Shown: piece after piece, positions 1-12,838 of the stretch | How positions within the stretch are numbered: the first letter of the stretch is position 1 | Layout of the letters: the number at the start of each line of letters is the position of its first letter | DNA from: Hydractinia symbiolongicarpus | Lineage: Eukaryota > Cnidaria > Hydrozoa > Anthoathecata > Hydractiniidae | Length of the DNA: 64,000 bases | Direction: 5' to 3' | NCBI RefSeq assembly: GCF_029227915.1 | Contig: NC_079882.1 | Coordinates: 23,503,001 to 23,567,000, forward strand | Translations under genes and position numbers: made by a program | The notes under the pieces: generated by a model | Told to the model about the DNA's origin: nothing | What the model saw: the letters and a program-made list of their open reading frames with translations, nothing else | The model's database searches: none

Positions 1-713
1 CGCAAGCGAAGTAGGCCGCCAGACAAAAGGGAAAATCTAAGCAGCAAAAAGGATCACTGTGTGAATTTCTTCAATAAGTTTGCAAATGTCTATAATTTCT
101 GAAATTGACTGCTACGTTAAATTTATTTTTATACGTCTATTTTTCAGATCAGAATAATAAAACTTAAATTCATGTACTCTTTCCTGTACAAGTGAATTTT
201 TATATTTGCCACTACGTTTAATATTGAATAGATCTTAAGAAAAAGATGTAAAAATGGTATATATTTTCCCGTTTTCCTCTCCGTCTAAGTTACTGTTTTT
301 TTACAGAAAAAATAAATAGACGAAAGAGATACTTTTATGCAACAACACCAAATGCCAATTCGTTTTATACCGTTCATTGATGCAAAGATGAAGAATAAAG
401 TCATACCAGTGAATAGAATGTAATCCAATGGAAACACCTAAATTACAAACATAAGATACTGTTACTCCACCAACCAGAAACGGCTACGCAAATAAAATGT
501 AAAAAGAAGTCCTTTCATTAAGTTTAAGTCATATGAAATTTGGACTCCTTGCATGTAACTTTTAAACACTAGAATAAACTGCCTCTAGTTTGTTTACCAT
601 AAAAATTTATAGTTTTAAATTTTCGAAATGTTATATAAATTATGCATTTTTCAATATTTAGATGAATTATATCCATTCTGTTAAAAATATTACTGTAATG
701 AAATCGTGGATAC
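1..713. other. LMBRD1 intron or 3' part, no exon recognised
   Basis: This stretch lies downstream, on the minus strand, of the last LMBRD1 exon I can identify. It should hold the next intron. An AG acceptor-like site near position 40 (minus strand) is followed by a short open stretch reaching the left edge. Its translation does not clearly match the LMBRD1 segment expected next, so I do not call an exon. Confidence 0.4.
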
Positions 714-3700
714 CTTCTGCGCATGCACCATTATAATATTCACTGGGTTTGGCAACTTTGGTTGTGGGAGAGCGTACCCATGTCTTGCACCAAGAGAATT
801 CATTGCTTTGTCAATGCTAAGAAAAATACATATTATATCAGGTGAGAACAGCATTAAATTAGAAAAGTAACAAAGTACACTTGTTTCCTGTCTGACACAC
901 ATGTTACATGCTTGTTTAAACATACTAGCGTGTCCGCGCAAAAGTTCAAAGCAAAGCAAACATTCCTGGCTTTTATTAGCTAAAAATCCTGACATTTTCG
1001 AATTTTCTATCCTACTTTTTCTATAGTTATGGCTGATGAACTAGCTGACTATTCAAGGAAGAAGAAAAAATTAAATATACATGAAATAAACAACAAACAA
1101 AGGATGAAACTTATACAAGCTGAAGATAAAAACTGACATTGAAAAACATTATATTAAAATGAACATAACATTACGGGGACTTTAAATATCTGTCATTTTT
1201 CCCAACACCCTGCATACGCCTCGTTTCAAAGGAACAAAAACAAAATGTCCTTTTTAATTACAAACCACGGTTAAGACCAACAACACAATGCAGTTACAAA
1301 TTATGCTCCTGCATAACAAGAATTTTGTCATTAAAAAATGTGTAACTTGAAAAATTAGGTGTCACAAACGTCGGTTGTACATACATCGTGTCAAAACAGA
1401 GAATTAAATTTATTACAGATGAAAAATTTATTGCCAAATCCTATACGCCATGTCCCTGTGAAAGAAACACTATTTTTTGTCTCGACAGAAGATAAAACAA
1501 TCAGTTATACCTTGTAATAGTCAGAGATATCATGATAAGTAGAGATATCGACAAGAACACAATTCCAAACACAACTTGAAACGGTTTCAACATCAACAAA
1601 ATCTTTCCACAACAACTGCTTTCGCCTTTTATCTTTTTTCTCTCAAGACGATGGCGTAAATTTTCATCTTGTTCGATACGTCGTAATTCGTTTCGCTCAA
1701 AGCGAGTTAGGTTACGACCAGCCCTACTCTTAGCCCGTAACATTCTTGCTTTTTCGTCATCGCGTTCTCTTTTTGTCAACTTTCTTGTATTTTCAGTTTC
1801 CTATGCACACAAACAGAGGAGACTTCTTATTTCTTTCGATTTTACATACAAGTTATATTCTTTTCTTTGATATACTAAAAAATTTAAACACACACTGAAA
1901 ACCAAACCATACGCTATTTCAAAAACCTCAAGATATTCCGAAAGTGAAATTAAAACTTAAACTATTTTATAAATGGAAAACAAATGAAAAAGGTTTTCAA
2001 AGTTTAGGTTATTTAGTAGATTTTAGGAGGAATCAATATTTTTGGCTTTCTCAACTAAGACCACCATACTAAAATTTCGTGAAGCAAAGAGTTTCTTATT
2101 CCTTAGACAACTCTCTGTTGTGCTCAAAAGGTTTTCACATCACTGATTGCAGCTTGGATCTACGACTAATGAGTATCACTGGAAGCTGAGGAGGTTTGCC
2201 ACCATTTTATTCACTTACATTACTTTCTTTGTACCTTTTCCCACATCGAATCATTCCTAAGGGTAAAGCAGACATGCCATATCCCTAAAAATAAATTAAT
2301 AAAAAATGACATTCCAGGTTTTAATACACGCTTTTTCTTTTATAAGAATATGCCTTATAAGAATATCAGGCTGGGATTTCAGTTTAACAGCAATAGGTTT
2401 TATTGTTTTAGACAGTAGATAAATAAGAATAATAATCAGCCTGGTTAGAATTTTTATATAAAAAAGGGTGTACTATTTTACAGTCAATTTAAGCTGATAC
2501 TGCTAAGACCATACTCTTATGTTTAAATTTTAGCCCAAGAAAATTTCGTAGCTTGGATATATTATATTGGATAAGTATGAATATAATTCGGGTTGAATTT
2601 ATTTCTAGCTTTTCGCTCAAATTATGAAAAATTGAAAATCTTTGTACAACACAAAATTTTCAACAGCTCTTTGTTTTCGTTTTGTTTCTTTTTTTTCACT
2701 TTTTATGGAAATTTTTACTTTGTTTCGCCACAATAACAGTCACGACTGTTCAGTTAATTTAAGCGCTCTTTAGTCTTAATTTTAAAAACTAAAATAAAAT
2801 AAAGCATACCGTATACATAATGAGTGATAACATACCAAACATAGATAAAACACCGACCAGAACAGACATAGCTTTCTCCGCATCTACAGATACGAATACA
2901 CACATTGATTATAGTTTTATCATCAGATAAAATCATTGTTATCTACTGGCAAAATATTTTTTGGGGGATACACTTTTTTGATAGATACTGCTTCATTTGT
3001 TTTTAAACCATATTACCAATCTAGGTCCATGAGAAACACTTTTGATTACTTTATGCCACCCCATGGCAAATCTCTTAACACCCACACATGGTACAATAAA
3101 TTGAAAGCATTTTAAAATTCTGAAGGGGGGATTACTAAAGTTTCGTACATGACAAATTTTACTTTCCATACGAAGAACGCTTAAACAGTTAGATCAGTTT
3201 GCAATTAAGGAGTTATACATTTTAAATTTTCACAGTAAATAGATTATCAAGCGTTTAATTGCTACTAATAATAATGCACCACAACACAAAAGTAAACTAA
3301 GGTTGCTCTCTTAACACTGTATATCAATAATGGAGTTAAACTAACTTATAGAGAAGGAAAGGGAGAAAGACATGGCCATAAAATGTTTGTTGTTCTTAGC
3401 ATACTCTAGTGGAATACTTTTCTTCCTGGTTGTTAATTTTTGAATTCTTGAAATAGAGTAATAATACTTACTTGAGTAAGTTTCGAGCTGTTCCTTTAAA
3501 AACTCAAATTTGCCATCAATGCTTGTCACATTGTATGGTTTCTTAAGTGGAACCAAGGCTCTAAAATTGTTTTTAAAATATCAGATTTATGAAACAACAA
3601 TATGCCAGTCTCCGTAAAAGTGAACAATAACCACATAATTAAGAATAAAGACAAACACTGCAACCCCACTGGTCCTTTAAAAAATATCAGACACCAGGGA

Positions 3701-5942
3701 ACATTATGAATGTTTTGCTTTCCTTTTCGTATACTGCATACTCTGCATGTGGTATATATTTTTGCATATAGACATTCTCCTAACTAGCATTTAAATTAAT
3801 AGCCAGAATGCCACAACAATTTTTACCAACTTTTGATAGCTTCCTGAAACTAATATTAAATTTTTACAGGACATAATTTCCCTTCACACATGATAAATTA
3901 AAAAATTATTTGTTATTTGGCAGGTGTCCCTTTAGTGGTTAGAAAACAGACTACACATTACAGAACCATTATTTTATGATTTCTGCATGTATGTGCGTAA
4001 AGAATGATTTTTGCTCACCCTGTGGTCAATATGACAGCAGCAAGTAGCATAAACACTGCTGTAAACTTCAAAGCAGAACAACACCTCTGAAAAAGAAACA
4101 AACTACACTTTAAATGAATCTTTCTTTACTTTTACTTTTTCATCAATCTGTAAAACGTCGAAAATTAGTCCATTGGAAATATTAACAGCTTTTTTAGAGT
4201 TCTTAAAGTCAACACGATGGCGTACAAAAATAATCGAAACCTGCTTAGTGTTGACATCATCGTCATCTTTTTCTTCATAATAAAAATACATAAATGGTAG
4301 TAACAAAAATATGAAAACCGAAACCAATCCATACAATGCTAAAAATGAGAAAATAAATAAAAAAATAAAAAATAAATAACAATTTAAATAAATGTCATTC
4401 TCTTAGGACCTGAATTTATGTTCTCTTAAGAACAGTATTATTCTTGACATTTAAAAAATTAAAAAAAAAAAAAAATTAGCAATGCTGAAAGTACTTTCAA
4501 AAGGAATGACTAGGTGGTCAATACTTTTTAAAAACAGTAGTACTTTCAAAAATTAGTAGAAATAATGTAAACTACTTTGTTCATTCTTTCACAATCATCA
4601 TTCAGTATATCTTATACTATAGAAAATAAAAGGCAGGGCCCATGTTGCCTGACCTTAATCAGTATGTGAACTTCACAAGGCAACTTACTGTAATATGTAT
4701 ATGTCACAGTGTTTTCAATGGACGTTCTACTGGAATTATCAACAGCCCAATTCTATATAACAACAGTATAGATATAAAAATAGATCAGAAATAAATAAAT
4801 CATTCATTTCTTTCAGTGCACAGAAATTAACCTTTTTAACAATACTACATGATATTGCAAAAAAATTGTTTAGTATTAAATTAAAACATTTAATCTGACA
4901 GCAACATATCCAGAGCTTTTTAGGGCATAGTGGAGTGTTAAACAAAAAGCACAAGGGTTTTAAGTGATGCAAGCCCTGCTGCTGGAGCACTGCACAGTCT
5001 ACATCTATTAGTCCAATATTTACAATATTTTTTGTTAAAAAAAAAGTTGCCAAGATGCTTACTCTTCTATTTTCAAAAGCAGTACAAAATCATCAGTTCA
5101 AGAGTTTAAGTTATACTTATTTTGGGGGTTCTTGAGTGTTCTGCAAAATAATTAGGTCGAATTAAGGGTAAACTCAAATCTTATTTAAAATAAGAACCCC
5201 TTTTAAAAATGAGAGTAGTACTCATACAAGCAGAGGCATTTATTTCAGCATATAAGATGTACCATGCAATAGTCCTACAGTATTAAACAAAATAAGTATA
5301 CAAATAAAAAAGTACAAAACCTTAAAAGCACCATTCGTGTCTTTCATGAACGAAACTAGAAATACATCCACTGGAACCAGTGCTGATGTCAGCAATGTTA
5401 CAAAAAGTGCAAACACTGATGTCAACGTTGATGAAACTTCTGACAGCTCATGATGTTGAAATAAACGAATATAAACCCAGGCGAACAAGAAGGTTAACTA
5501 TATAGATAAAAAATATATATATTTTAATTTTTCAGACACTGCCATAAATCATATAAATGAGGATAAAACATAATAATTTGTGCATTCCAATTTAATGTAT
5601 GCGAAATTTTGACAAGCAGACAAAAAAGGGCAAAATAAAAACAAAAAGCATTACAAGACAGCAAGCAAAAAAATTTTAACGTTGTTAACAACTTTTTTAA
5701 TTTAAAAGATTATCAGGTAAAAACTTGCAAAAAAATTAAAAAAAACCCCGGAAAAAGCGGTAACCTTCATAACATGCAAGAAATTTGTATATAACAAAAT
5801 ACCACTGTTTGAAGGAGATGCTTTTTATTAAGGCATTTATACACTAATGATTCAATTTTATTTGTGTGTAAAAACAACTTACCACCACCACAACAACAAA
5901 AGGTATCCAACCACCAGCCAATACAGAATGTGGAATACTCAT
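714..5942 (-). CDS. LMBRD1: Lysosomal cobalamin transporter-like LMBRD1, 3' end missing
   Basis: Ten coding exons join in frame on the minus strand: 5942-5883, 5497-5321, 4752-4689, 4338-4241, 4086-4019, 3560-3472, 2883-2810, 2284-2219, 1800-1511 and 816-714. They give 363 residues, about two thirds of the roughly 540-residue vertebrate protein; the C-terminal third lies off the left edge. The spliced protein shows the family blocks TSALVPVDVFLVSFMK, FMYFYYEEKDDDD and GYGMSALPLGMIR, then a basic, charged cytosolic segment ending in a membrane helix. LMBD1 is a multi-pass lysosomal membrane protein that works with ABCD4 to export vitamin B12 to the cytosol. The start MSIPHSV is the first ATG of the frame. 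An acceptor-like AG lies 24 bases upstream (exon would begin at 5966), suggesting a 5'UTR intron or spliced-leader site. Identification rests on remembered human LMBRD1, with every exon phase consistent. Confidence 0.93.
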
Positions 5943-7161
5943 CGCAATAGTAATTATTTTTTAACTCTAAAAATGTGAAAACGTTATATTTATTCTTTAG
6001 AGGAGCCTTTTAAATGCACATAATTCGCAAACAAACTACAAAATTGCTTTCAAATACGGAAAAAACTCCAAATGCTCATTTATGTAATTATTTATATTCT
6101 AGTTGTACAGCCTGTAGAATAAACCTTTTATATTAATTAAGATGAGTTTTTCTAAACATTTGTATAGCCTGACCACTAAAATGCCTTTTCACAAAAGTCA
6201 CTTTTTCATGTTCCTTAATAAATTGTGAATCAGCAATTACAGACATAGTACATGTATTTTCAGTCCAAGTTTCCTATAATCATACTCGGAGCTTCGAGAT
6301 TTGCAAACATGATTAATATCAAGTCTTGTCATTGGGGAAAGTAGACATTAAAACTGGAGTAAGAGTAACTCAGAATGTTTCTCATAAAAAAGTGTATTAT
6401 TATAAGGGTTGATATAATTTTAGGGGCATAAGTTACATAATAGAAATTAAGGGGTTATTTATTGTTTCTTCTCTATGAATTAAAAAAAATATAAGAAATT
6501 AACAAAAACAAAACAACCAAGAAGGCATGATATATTATCCACTTAAATGTTATATAATATTTTTTTATAGTGCACTGGGTTTGTATACAGATAAGACAGT
6601 ACTTGTACAATAACAACAGTAGAACAAAATAGAACACAATATAACTATTTTATAAAAAGTTTCAATAGTAAGCATTAGCTTCTTATTTCCATCATACCAG
6701 TTTTGAAAATAAGTTGCATTTTGCATAAAAATTGTTTTGCAAAATATTATATTTCAGCCAATTTTCAGACAATAATTGCAAAAATAAGTCTAAACAGTAT
6801 TTCTGTTGTACAGGTTAAAATTGTTGTTGAAATTGTTATTAAAGTTGCCTACATTTTAAATGTAAATAAAAATAATTTTTTAAAAAATATAATAAGGCTG
6901 GACTTTTGGACAGATGCAGAAAAGCAAACCTTAAAACAAAATCCAATAAAAAAATGAATTTTGTAAAACTGTTAACAGCGAGTTCAAAGTTACAACATTG
7001 AACGCGATGATGTGCAGGCAGATTTGCTATATGTTTTTGACATTAAATATATTTCTAGACATTTTTAAAAAGATTTTTTAAACTTTATTTAACATGCTTT
7101 TTTGGGGTATTACATCACCAGAACATTTGTCAAGTCCAGCCTGAATGTCAAAGTTTATAAA
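5943..7161. other. Intergenic, LMBRD1 upstream region
   Basis: AT-rich sequence between the LMBRD1 start and the 3' end of the minus-strand RING gene. Short open frames here (for example 6703-6957 plus) are Ile/Lys/Asn-rich and look like chance. No repeat or RNA gene recognised. Confidence 0.5.
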
Positions 7162-7794
7162 TTACTCGAAAAATATATGATGATCATACAAACGCTGATA
7201 ATTTAAATCTATTCCAAATTTGTGACACTCTGTTTGTTGACCAGTTTTATCATATGCATTCATAGATCCATCCTCAATGGAATTAAAATCCTCTGTGAAT
7301 ATCATTTCATAGATCCATATAGCATCACCACCCCATGTTGTTGGAGACCAGTCAATTGTTCCTTTGAAAGTTCTACTGGACAGATCAAACGAGGTGTTAA
7401 CAAATGGCTTCTTCACAGCTGGTCTATCTCCATTGTCAAGAGAGGGCCACATGCTGCAGTGAGGACTAGCATATGATATGTAGCAATCATCTTCTGTATC
7501 AAAATGATAGGATGCTAAGCCTTTTAAGCGGCCCTGAATATAAATACTCCCATAAATAGTCAATGGCTTTGGCTTAACTATTGAAATATTTTTGTCAACA
7601 ATTTTTACACTTTGAAAGTCAATTGCACTACGACATAATGGACAGGTTCCAGTGTATTCCGGATATAATGCACGAATGATACATCTTTTGCAAAAAAAGT
7701 GATTGCAAATGGTACGGCATTTTTCTACATAGCCAGCAAGACAAATAGCACATACGCCTTTGTTTTCAGAAGGCTCTTCCTCTCCTGCTTTCAT
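7162..7794 (-). CDS. RING-type E3 ubiquitin ligase-like protein with unknown C-terminal domain
   Basis: A single-exon 210-residue frame. Residues 15-54 form a C3HC4 RING finger: C15, C18, C30, H32, C35, C38, C51 and C54, with the typical CPLC end. RING domains of this kind bind two zinc ions and recruit ubiquitin-charged E2 enzymes, so an E3 ligase is the likely role. Residues from about 78 to 205 form one compact region rich in Trp, Tyr and Asp, with motifs such as SPTTWGGDAIWIYEM. I do not recognise it; it could be a substrate-binding beta-sandwich. There is no signal peptide or membrane segment. The ATG at 7794 is the natural start, and an acceptor-like AG lies 18 bases before it, so a non-coding 5' exon is possible. 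No polyadenylation signal was identified with confidence. Confidence 0.82.
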   Translation of the reverse strand: MKAGEEEPSENKGVCAICLAGYVEKCRTICNHFFCKRCIIRALYPEYTGTCPLCRSAIDFQSVKIVDKNISIVKPKPLTIYGSIYIQGRLKGLASYHFDTEDDCYISYASPHCSMWPSLDNGDRPAVKKPFVNTSFDLSSRTFKGTIDWSPTTWGGDAIWIYEMIFTEDFNSIEDGSMNAYDKTGQQTECHKFGIDLNYQRLYDHHIFFE

Positions 7795-8462
7795 TACTGC
7801 AACTGTCTATATCTAAACAAAAGTTTTTTTTATAAAGTTGTAATTTTCCACTTCATTATTATTAGACCAGACAATGAGGCAGAATGGGTACCTTAAATTT
7901 TAACAAAATCATTGCTTTTTATATGTTCCTAGACATTACTTTACGTTTTAGAATGATTGCTTTTAAGCACTTATTGGGGTAAACCAACTTGTAATCACCC
8001 CTTGAAACAATTTAGCGAAGACATTTAACTAAAACATATATGTAAACAAAAATTCTGCAAATGGCATATTTCCTATGCAATATACTTGGACCTTGTGGCA
8101 TTCAAATTAAGAAAAAAACTCAATTAGTACCTTTTAATGCAATAAAAACAGCCTCATTGAAATAAACAATTAATGTTATACTAGGTTCCAAACATGGCTG
8201 AAAATTTAAAAAATAGCAAAAATGTCAAAAGTACCATTCTATGGGTTATTTTCAGAGCATGAAAGCATTTTTCTCCCAAGTTTATTGTTTTTTATGGAAA
8301 GGATATAGTTTGTAAAATTTAAAAAAGCAATAACTTAAATTTTTTCCTACTTTTCTACAAGAATGACATAAACTTTTTATTTCTTTATTTTTGTCCTGTA
8401 CTTTGCGCGTCACTGCAGGATTCGATTTGTGGAACCTGGAACTGGAAGCCACAGATTTTAAT

Positions 8463-8568
8463 GGTTTTAGAATAAAATACAACATGGTTTAGGCTTTATA
8501 TGATCACATTGTGATGATTTTAGAATAAAATACAGCGTTGTTTTAATTTATAAGATTACGTTTTGATG
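8463..8568. repeat. Two-copy tandem repeat of about 52 bp
   Basis: Two adjacent, diverged units both contain TTTTAGAATAAAATACA followed by a G/T-rich stretch and end near TGTGAT or TTTGATG. Seen directly by eye; origin unknown. Confidence 0.6.
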
Positions 8569-8602
8569 TTTACAAAAAATTTGAGTCGCATGGGCTAAAA
8601 AC

Positions 8603-8965
8603 GATATGTTAATATGAAAACTTAAACAAATATGCCAATAATCTTTTTTCCAGGCGCCTGCAACTGAAATTATACCTATATTCCATTAGTCCAAATAAGT
8701 ATGATACATTTAAAAAAATTTATAAATCACAGTATTCTTTTTATTCCAAATGTAGCATACATAAATATATATTATAGTATATAGACTTGACAGTAAAGTT
8801 TCCTTGTTTGTAGGGACAAAAATTAAGAACATGATATGTAAACATAATACACCAGTAATCCTTTCTACAGGCACCTGCAACTGAAACTATACCTACCTGC
8901 CATTAGTCCAAACTAAGTATGATACATTTAAAACATTCGCAAACCATATTATTCTACTGTCTTAT
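8603..8965. repeat. Diverged direct duplication, period about 222 bp
   Basis: Two copies (about 8603-8745 and 8829-8965) share CAGGCGCCTGCAACTGAA versus CAGGCACCTGCAACTGAA, then CCATTAGTCC and TATGATACATTTAAA. They may be two fragments of one dispersed element inserted in the same orientation, or a local duplication. Confidence 0.65.
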
Positions 8966-9488
8966 TCTTAAAGTCCAGTCTATTTGTCTGGCTGCCAAAC
9001 AGTCATTACAGGCAGATGAACAGTGAAAAAGATAATGTAATTAGAATGTTGATGACATCAGCAATGAATTCTCATTAAATAATTTGTTTTTCAAAATTTG
9101 TAAGTTGTTGCACCTATTGTTAAGAGCTTTAGACCCTGATAAAAATAATGTACAGGATCATGTAATTTCAACAAACGATTAAGGAAATGCGCAATATGTC
9201 TTCTATTTCGTGTACAAGGAAAATTAGGAAATTTACACTGCATTACACCTATTGATTATATAAATTATAATGCAATTAAAATTGTATATATATTTGTATA
9301 AAAGTCCATACAAAATTTGTAGAAGACCCCTTACACATAATCTAGGTTCATACAACAGGTTCAAACTATTTAAAAAAGGAAAAATTCCTTGAAGGCCATG
9401 AGTCCAGAGTTCAAGTTAGGACACAATTGTTGAATGTTCAAAGCTTATATATTCCATATTCCAATTATCACTTTTATCGAGAACATAA

Positions 9489-9726
9489 AGGTTGTGCTTC
9501 ACCATATTAATGTGCAAAGAGCGGAACAAACCTTACAGGACTGTATACTTGAACATGCTTGTATGATAACAACAGTGCTGTACGTAAACATATTGACATC
9601 TGTATGGGTGTTCATCACATCATCAGGATTCGTAATTTCAATGATGATCTGTTTAATAATGACGTGAATTCAATTGATATGTCCCATAATTTGCGCTCTT
9701 CGCACATTAATATGGTGAAGCACAAC
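9489..9726. repeat. Inverted repeat with arms of about 34 bp
   Basis: The left arm (9489-9523) and right arm (9693-9726) are near-perfect reverse complements; the core is CTTCACCATATTAATGTGC against GCACATTAATATGGTGAAG. About 170 bp lie between them. It may be a miniature element or an inverted duplication of part of one. No target duplication identified. Confidence 0.7.
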
Positions 9727-10670
9727 ATTCGTGTGGGCCGTTTTAAATCTCTTTTACAAAACTATAAAGGATGTGGGATGGAGAGTACGCTTAAATAGAC
9801 GATGCCTTTGATCATGAAAAGTGGAAAAGGTGCATAAATCCAGGAAGTTTGGATCCTAGAAAGCAATGTGCAACCTTCGTGGACAGGGATTAACGCACAA
9901 TAAACGTGCAGTAATATGCAATAATCCTAGTCATGCTAATAAAAAAAGACAGAGTGTGGTAAACATTAATTATCATAATTATTAAGCATAAGGAAATGTT
10001 GTGATTCCTTCTTCTGTTTCGTTTTGTTTTGTCTCTGGTCTCCAAAAACAATGGGAATGGAATAAAGAGAAAATCATTTTTTTCTTCTGTGACTTTCCAA
10101 TAGAAACTCTGGGATAAAATTTCTTTCTATTTTTTGATGCCATGTTTTACAATACGGCGTGAACCTACCATAACGGTGATATTATCGAACTTCATCTCAG
10201 TGCTTATTTAAAGTTAAGGCCATTTGTTTACCTACAGTTTCACACGAACATTTTGCGATGGCCTGTTTATTAGATGGGAATAAGAGGTCAACAAGACCGT
10301 TAAATATGGCAGCTAGAAAAAACAACAATAAATTTAAGATATTAAAGTACCATTATTTCCATTTCTTGTAGGTTTTATATCCTCAAATTTTCAAGAAAGT
10401 CATAACTCCGTCTGAACTTTGAAATAAATAAAAAATGCATGTGTTAAATTTTTTGAAAAGGGTAATTACGCGCCTTTAAACTAACAGTTACGCTTATACT
10501 TAGATGGCTGGCAGTTTTCCCTGACAGTTTAGCTAGCTAGCTGAGTAGTTTACATATACATGAAAACTACTCAAAATCCCACCTAGCCTTTTTTCTAACT
10601 TAAATGTAAAACTTTATCAACAAAAACTAAAAATAATAAACTAATGAACCTTGGCTAGGCTTGGTCAGCT

Positions 10671-11072
10671 CGGCCAATTTCACTAGTTTCTAACATTAAT
10701 AAGGTTTTTGAAAAACTAATTTACAATCGCTTATATAAATTTTTATCCTCCAACAAAACTATTTACCATAACCAATTTGGTTTTAGAAAGAAATTTTTCA
10801 CTTCCCAAGCACTCATTAACATCACTCAAAAAATTATGGATGCTCTTGACAATGGTCTCTTTGCTTGCGGTGTATTTATTGATTTGCAAAAAGCTTTTGA
10901 TACAGTTGATCATGAAATCTTACTGACAAAATTATCTCACTATGGTATTCGTGGCATCCCACTTTCTTTAATTATATAGGTCTTTTTAACTAATAGAAAA
11001 CAATGTGTATGTATCAATAACTCTATCTCTTCTCAGAAATTTATCAATCATGGTGTACCACAGGGGTCTGTA
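10671..11072 (+). pseudogene. LINE reverse transcriptase, N-terminal fragment (broken)
   Basis: The frame carries RT blocks 2-4: RPISLVSN, NQFGFRKKF, ACGVFIDLQKAFDTVD and GVPQGSV. It lacks the endonuclease and all upstream parts because of 5' truncation. It also contains an in-frame TAG at 10977-10979 shortly after GIPLSLII. It ends where the younger LINE inserted. Without the stop and insertion it would continue directly into the 15104-15988 frame. It is dead as a retrotransposon protein. Confidence 0.85.
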
Positions 11073-11304
11073 ATAATAATAATAATAATAATAATAAATA
11101 TTTAAAGTGGCTAGCCCAGAAAATCACAAAAACCTATAGTTAGTGGATTGTTTCCACTGGGGGCCACTAGAACAAAAAAGAAACAAAAAATGATAAACCT
11201 TAGACTGCCTCAGCTCAATCAAACATAGTAACATTTATAATCTGTGAAAATTGAAAAGAAAAAGAATAAAAAACAAAAATTAAAAAATTCAAAAGTGATC
11301 TCCA

Positions 11305-12838
11305 TTAGAATTTGCCAAATACATTAGAGATGGAAGTCTTAAACGAAAGCAGACTTCCATCACAGGTCACTTGGTCTGGAAGATTATTCCACACTTTTGC
11401 AGCTCTAAATGGGAAGGCTTTTTTGCCAAATTCCGTGTTGACCAAGGGAAGTGTGAACCTGTTTTTTGAAGCTCCTCTTGTTTGATGATTATGACAGTTT
11501 TTTGTCAAAAGGAATTTTGAGCGCATGTAATCAGGAGCAATGTGATTCATGGCTTTAAAAACTAATATGGCATCGTTTTTGATGAGTAAATTATTCATTG
11601 AATATTCCCTCTCTTTCCCAAGAAAGGTACGGACACATTTTAATCGTTTTTCTAGTTTTCCCAATCTACCTTGGGTGGCACAAGCCCATGCCGAGGAGCA
11701 GTAGTTGAAATATGGCATGACAAGTGCATTAATTAAAAGGTTTTTTGTGTGAGGTGTTAAACAGGATGCAATGGTTCTAATTTTAGAATATTTAATTAGT
11801 ATTTTTCTATTTATGTCATTAATGTGCTTTTCCCATTGCATTTTTTGATCAAATGTTACCCCAAGATATTTAACTTTTTCGCTCCTCTTCAAAGGAATAC
11901 CCATATAGTTGATAGTTTTGTTCTCAACTTTTTTTAACTGGCTGTGGTTGCCGAAAAAGATTGTTTCAGTTTTGTCCGTATTAATAGTCATTTTGTTATT
12001 ATTCAGCCAGAGGTCGACTTGCGAAAGTTCTAACTCGACCTGGGAGACAAGGGTATCCAAGTTTTTATGAGACGAAATAATTATTGTATCATCCGCATAT
12101 AGATGGTGGTAGTTTGAATTGATGACAGATTTTAAGTCATCAATATACAAAAGAAAGAGCAGGGGCCCCAACACAGATCCCTGCGGCACCCCAAAAGCGT
12201 CTTCATGAAGCAGATCTGATCCTGTGTCGTTTACAAGAGTCAGCTGCATTCGGTCCGTTAAGTAGGACTCGAACCAGTCAAAGGCAGCATCTCTGATGCC
12301 AAAACACCATAGTTTTTTTAACAAAATTTTATGATCAACAGTGTCAAAAGCTTTTTTAAGGTCAATGAGCACAGCACAAACAAAGTTATGTTGGTCGAGC
12401 TCAGTAAGAATAAAATCAGAGACATCGACTACTGCAGTTTCTGTGGAAAAGAGTTTTCGAAATCCGGACTGTCTGTCATTCAGGAAGTTGTGCTCAGAAA
12501 TAAAATGAGACATTTGCTCATGCACTAACTTTTCAAAAATTTTCATAGGAATTGGCAAAATGGAGATAGGCCGATAATTAGTAGGATCTGTTTTATTGCC
12601 ACTTTTAAAAATAGGCGAGACCCTTTTAGTCTTCCAACATTTAGGTACATAACCAGTAAATAAAGATTTGTTGAAAAGACTTGATAAATAAATACTTAAA
12701 ACTGACGAACCTGCTTTTAGCAGTCGTGAACCAATTCCGTCCAAGCCTGTAGCTTTATTAAGTTTTAGTGATCTAATTATTTTTTCGACACTTTTGGTCT
12801 CAATACGAGCCCACCGAAAATCGTGTCTGCTAACAGGT
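11305..12838 (-). pseudogene. Reverse transcriptase part of the nested LINE (frameshifted from the endonuclease)
   Basis: The open frame starts at an internal ATG at 12744 and gives 479 residues, but homologous reading extends upstream to about 12838, where it meets the endonuclease frame shifted by one base. RT motifs are in order: NYRPISILPIPMKIFEKL, GFRKLFSTETA, AVLIDLKKAFDTVDH, FGVPQGSVLGPLLFLLYIDD, the catalytic HLYADDTIII, and the KYLGVTFD block. A C-terminal region of LINE type follows and ends at 11305. In an intact element this is the C-terminal half of ORF2, which copies the RNA at the nicked target. The frameshift may be a recent mutation or a sequencing error. Confidence 0.9.

Larger units (their letters stand above)
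7795..10670. other. Gene-poor intergenic stretch with small repeats
   Basis: No open frame here resembles a protein I know, and codon content is unconvincing. The region holds a short tandem repeat (8463-8568), a diverged direct duplication (8603-8965) and an inverted repeat (9489-9726), listed separately. From about 9.96 to 10.67 kb I see nothing but AT-rich sequence before the LINE begins. Confidence 0.5.

Noticed and set aside
1-40. Possible next LMBRD1 exon on the minus strand after an AG near position 40
   Set aside because: The short translation to the window edge does not match the LMBRD1 segment expected there.
9434-9798. Plus-strand open frames overlapping the 9489-9726 inverted repeat
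   Set aside because: Composition is not protein-like and the frames simply read through the repeat arms.
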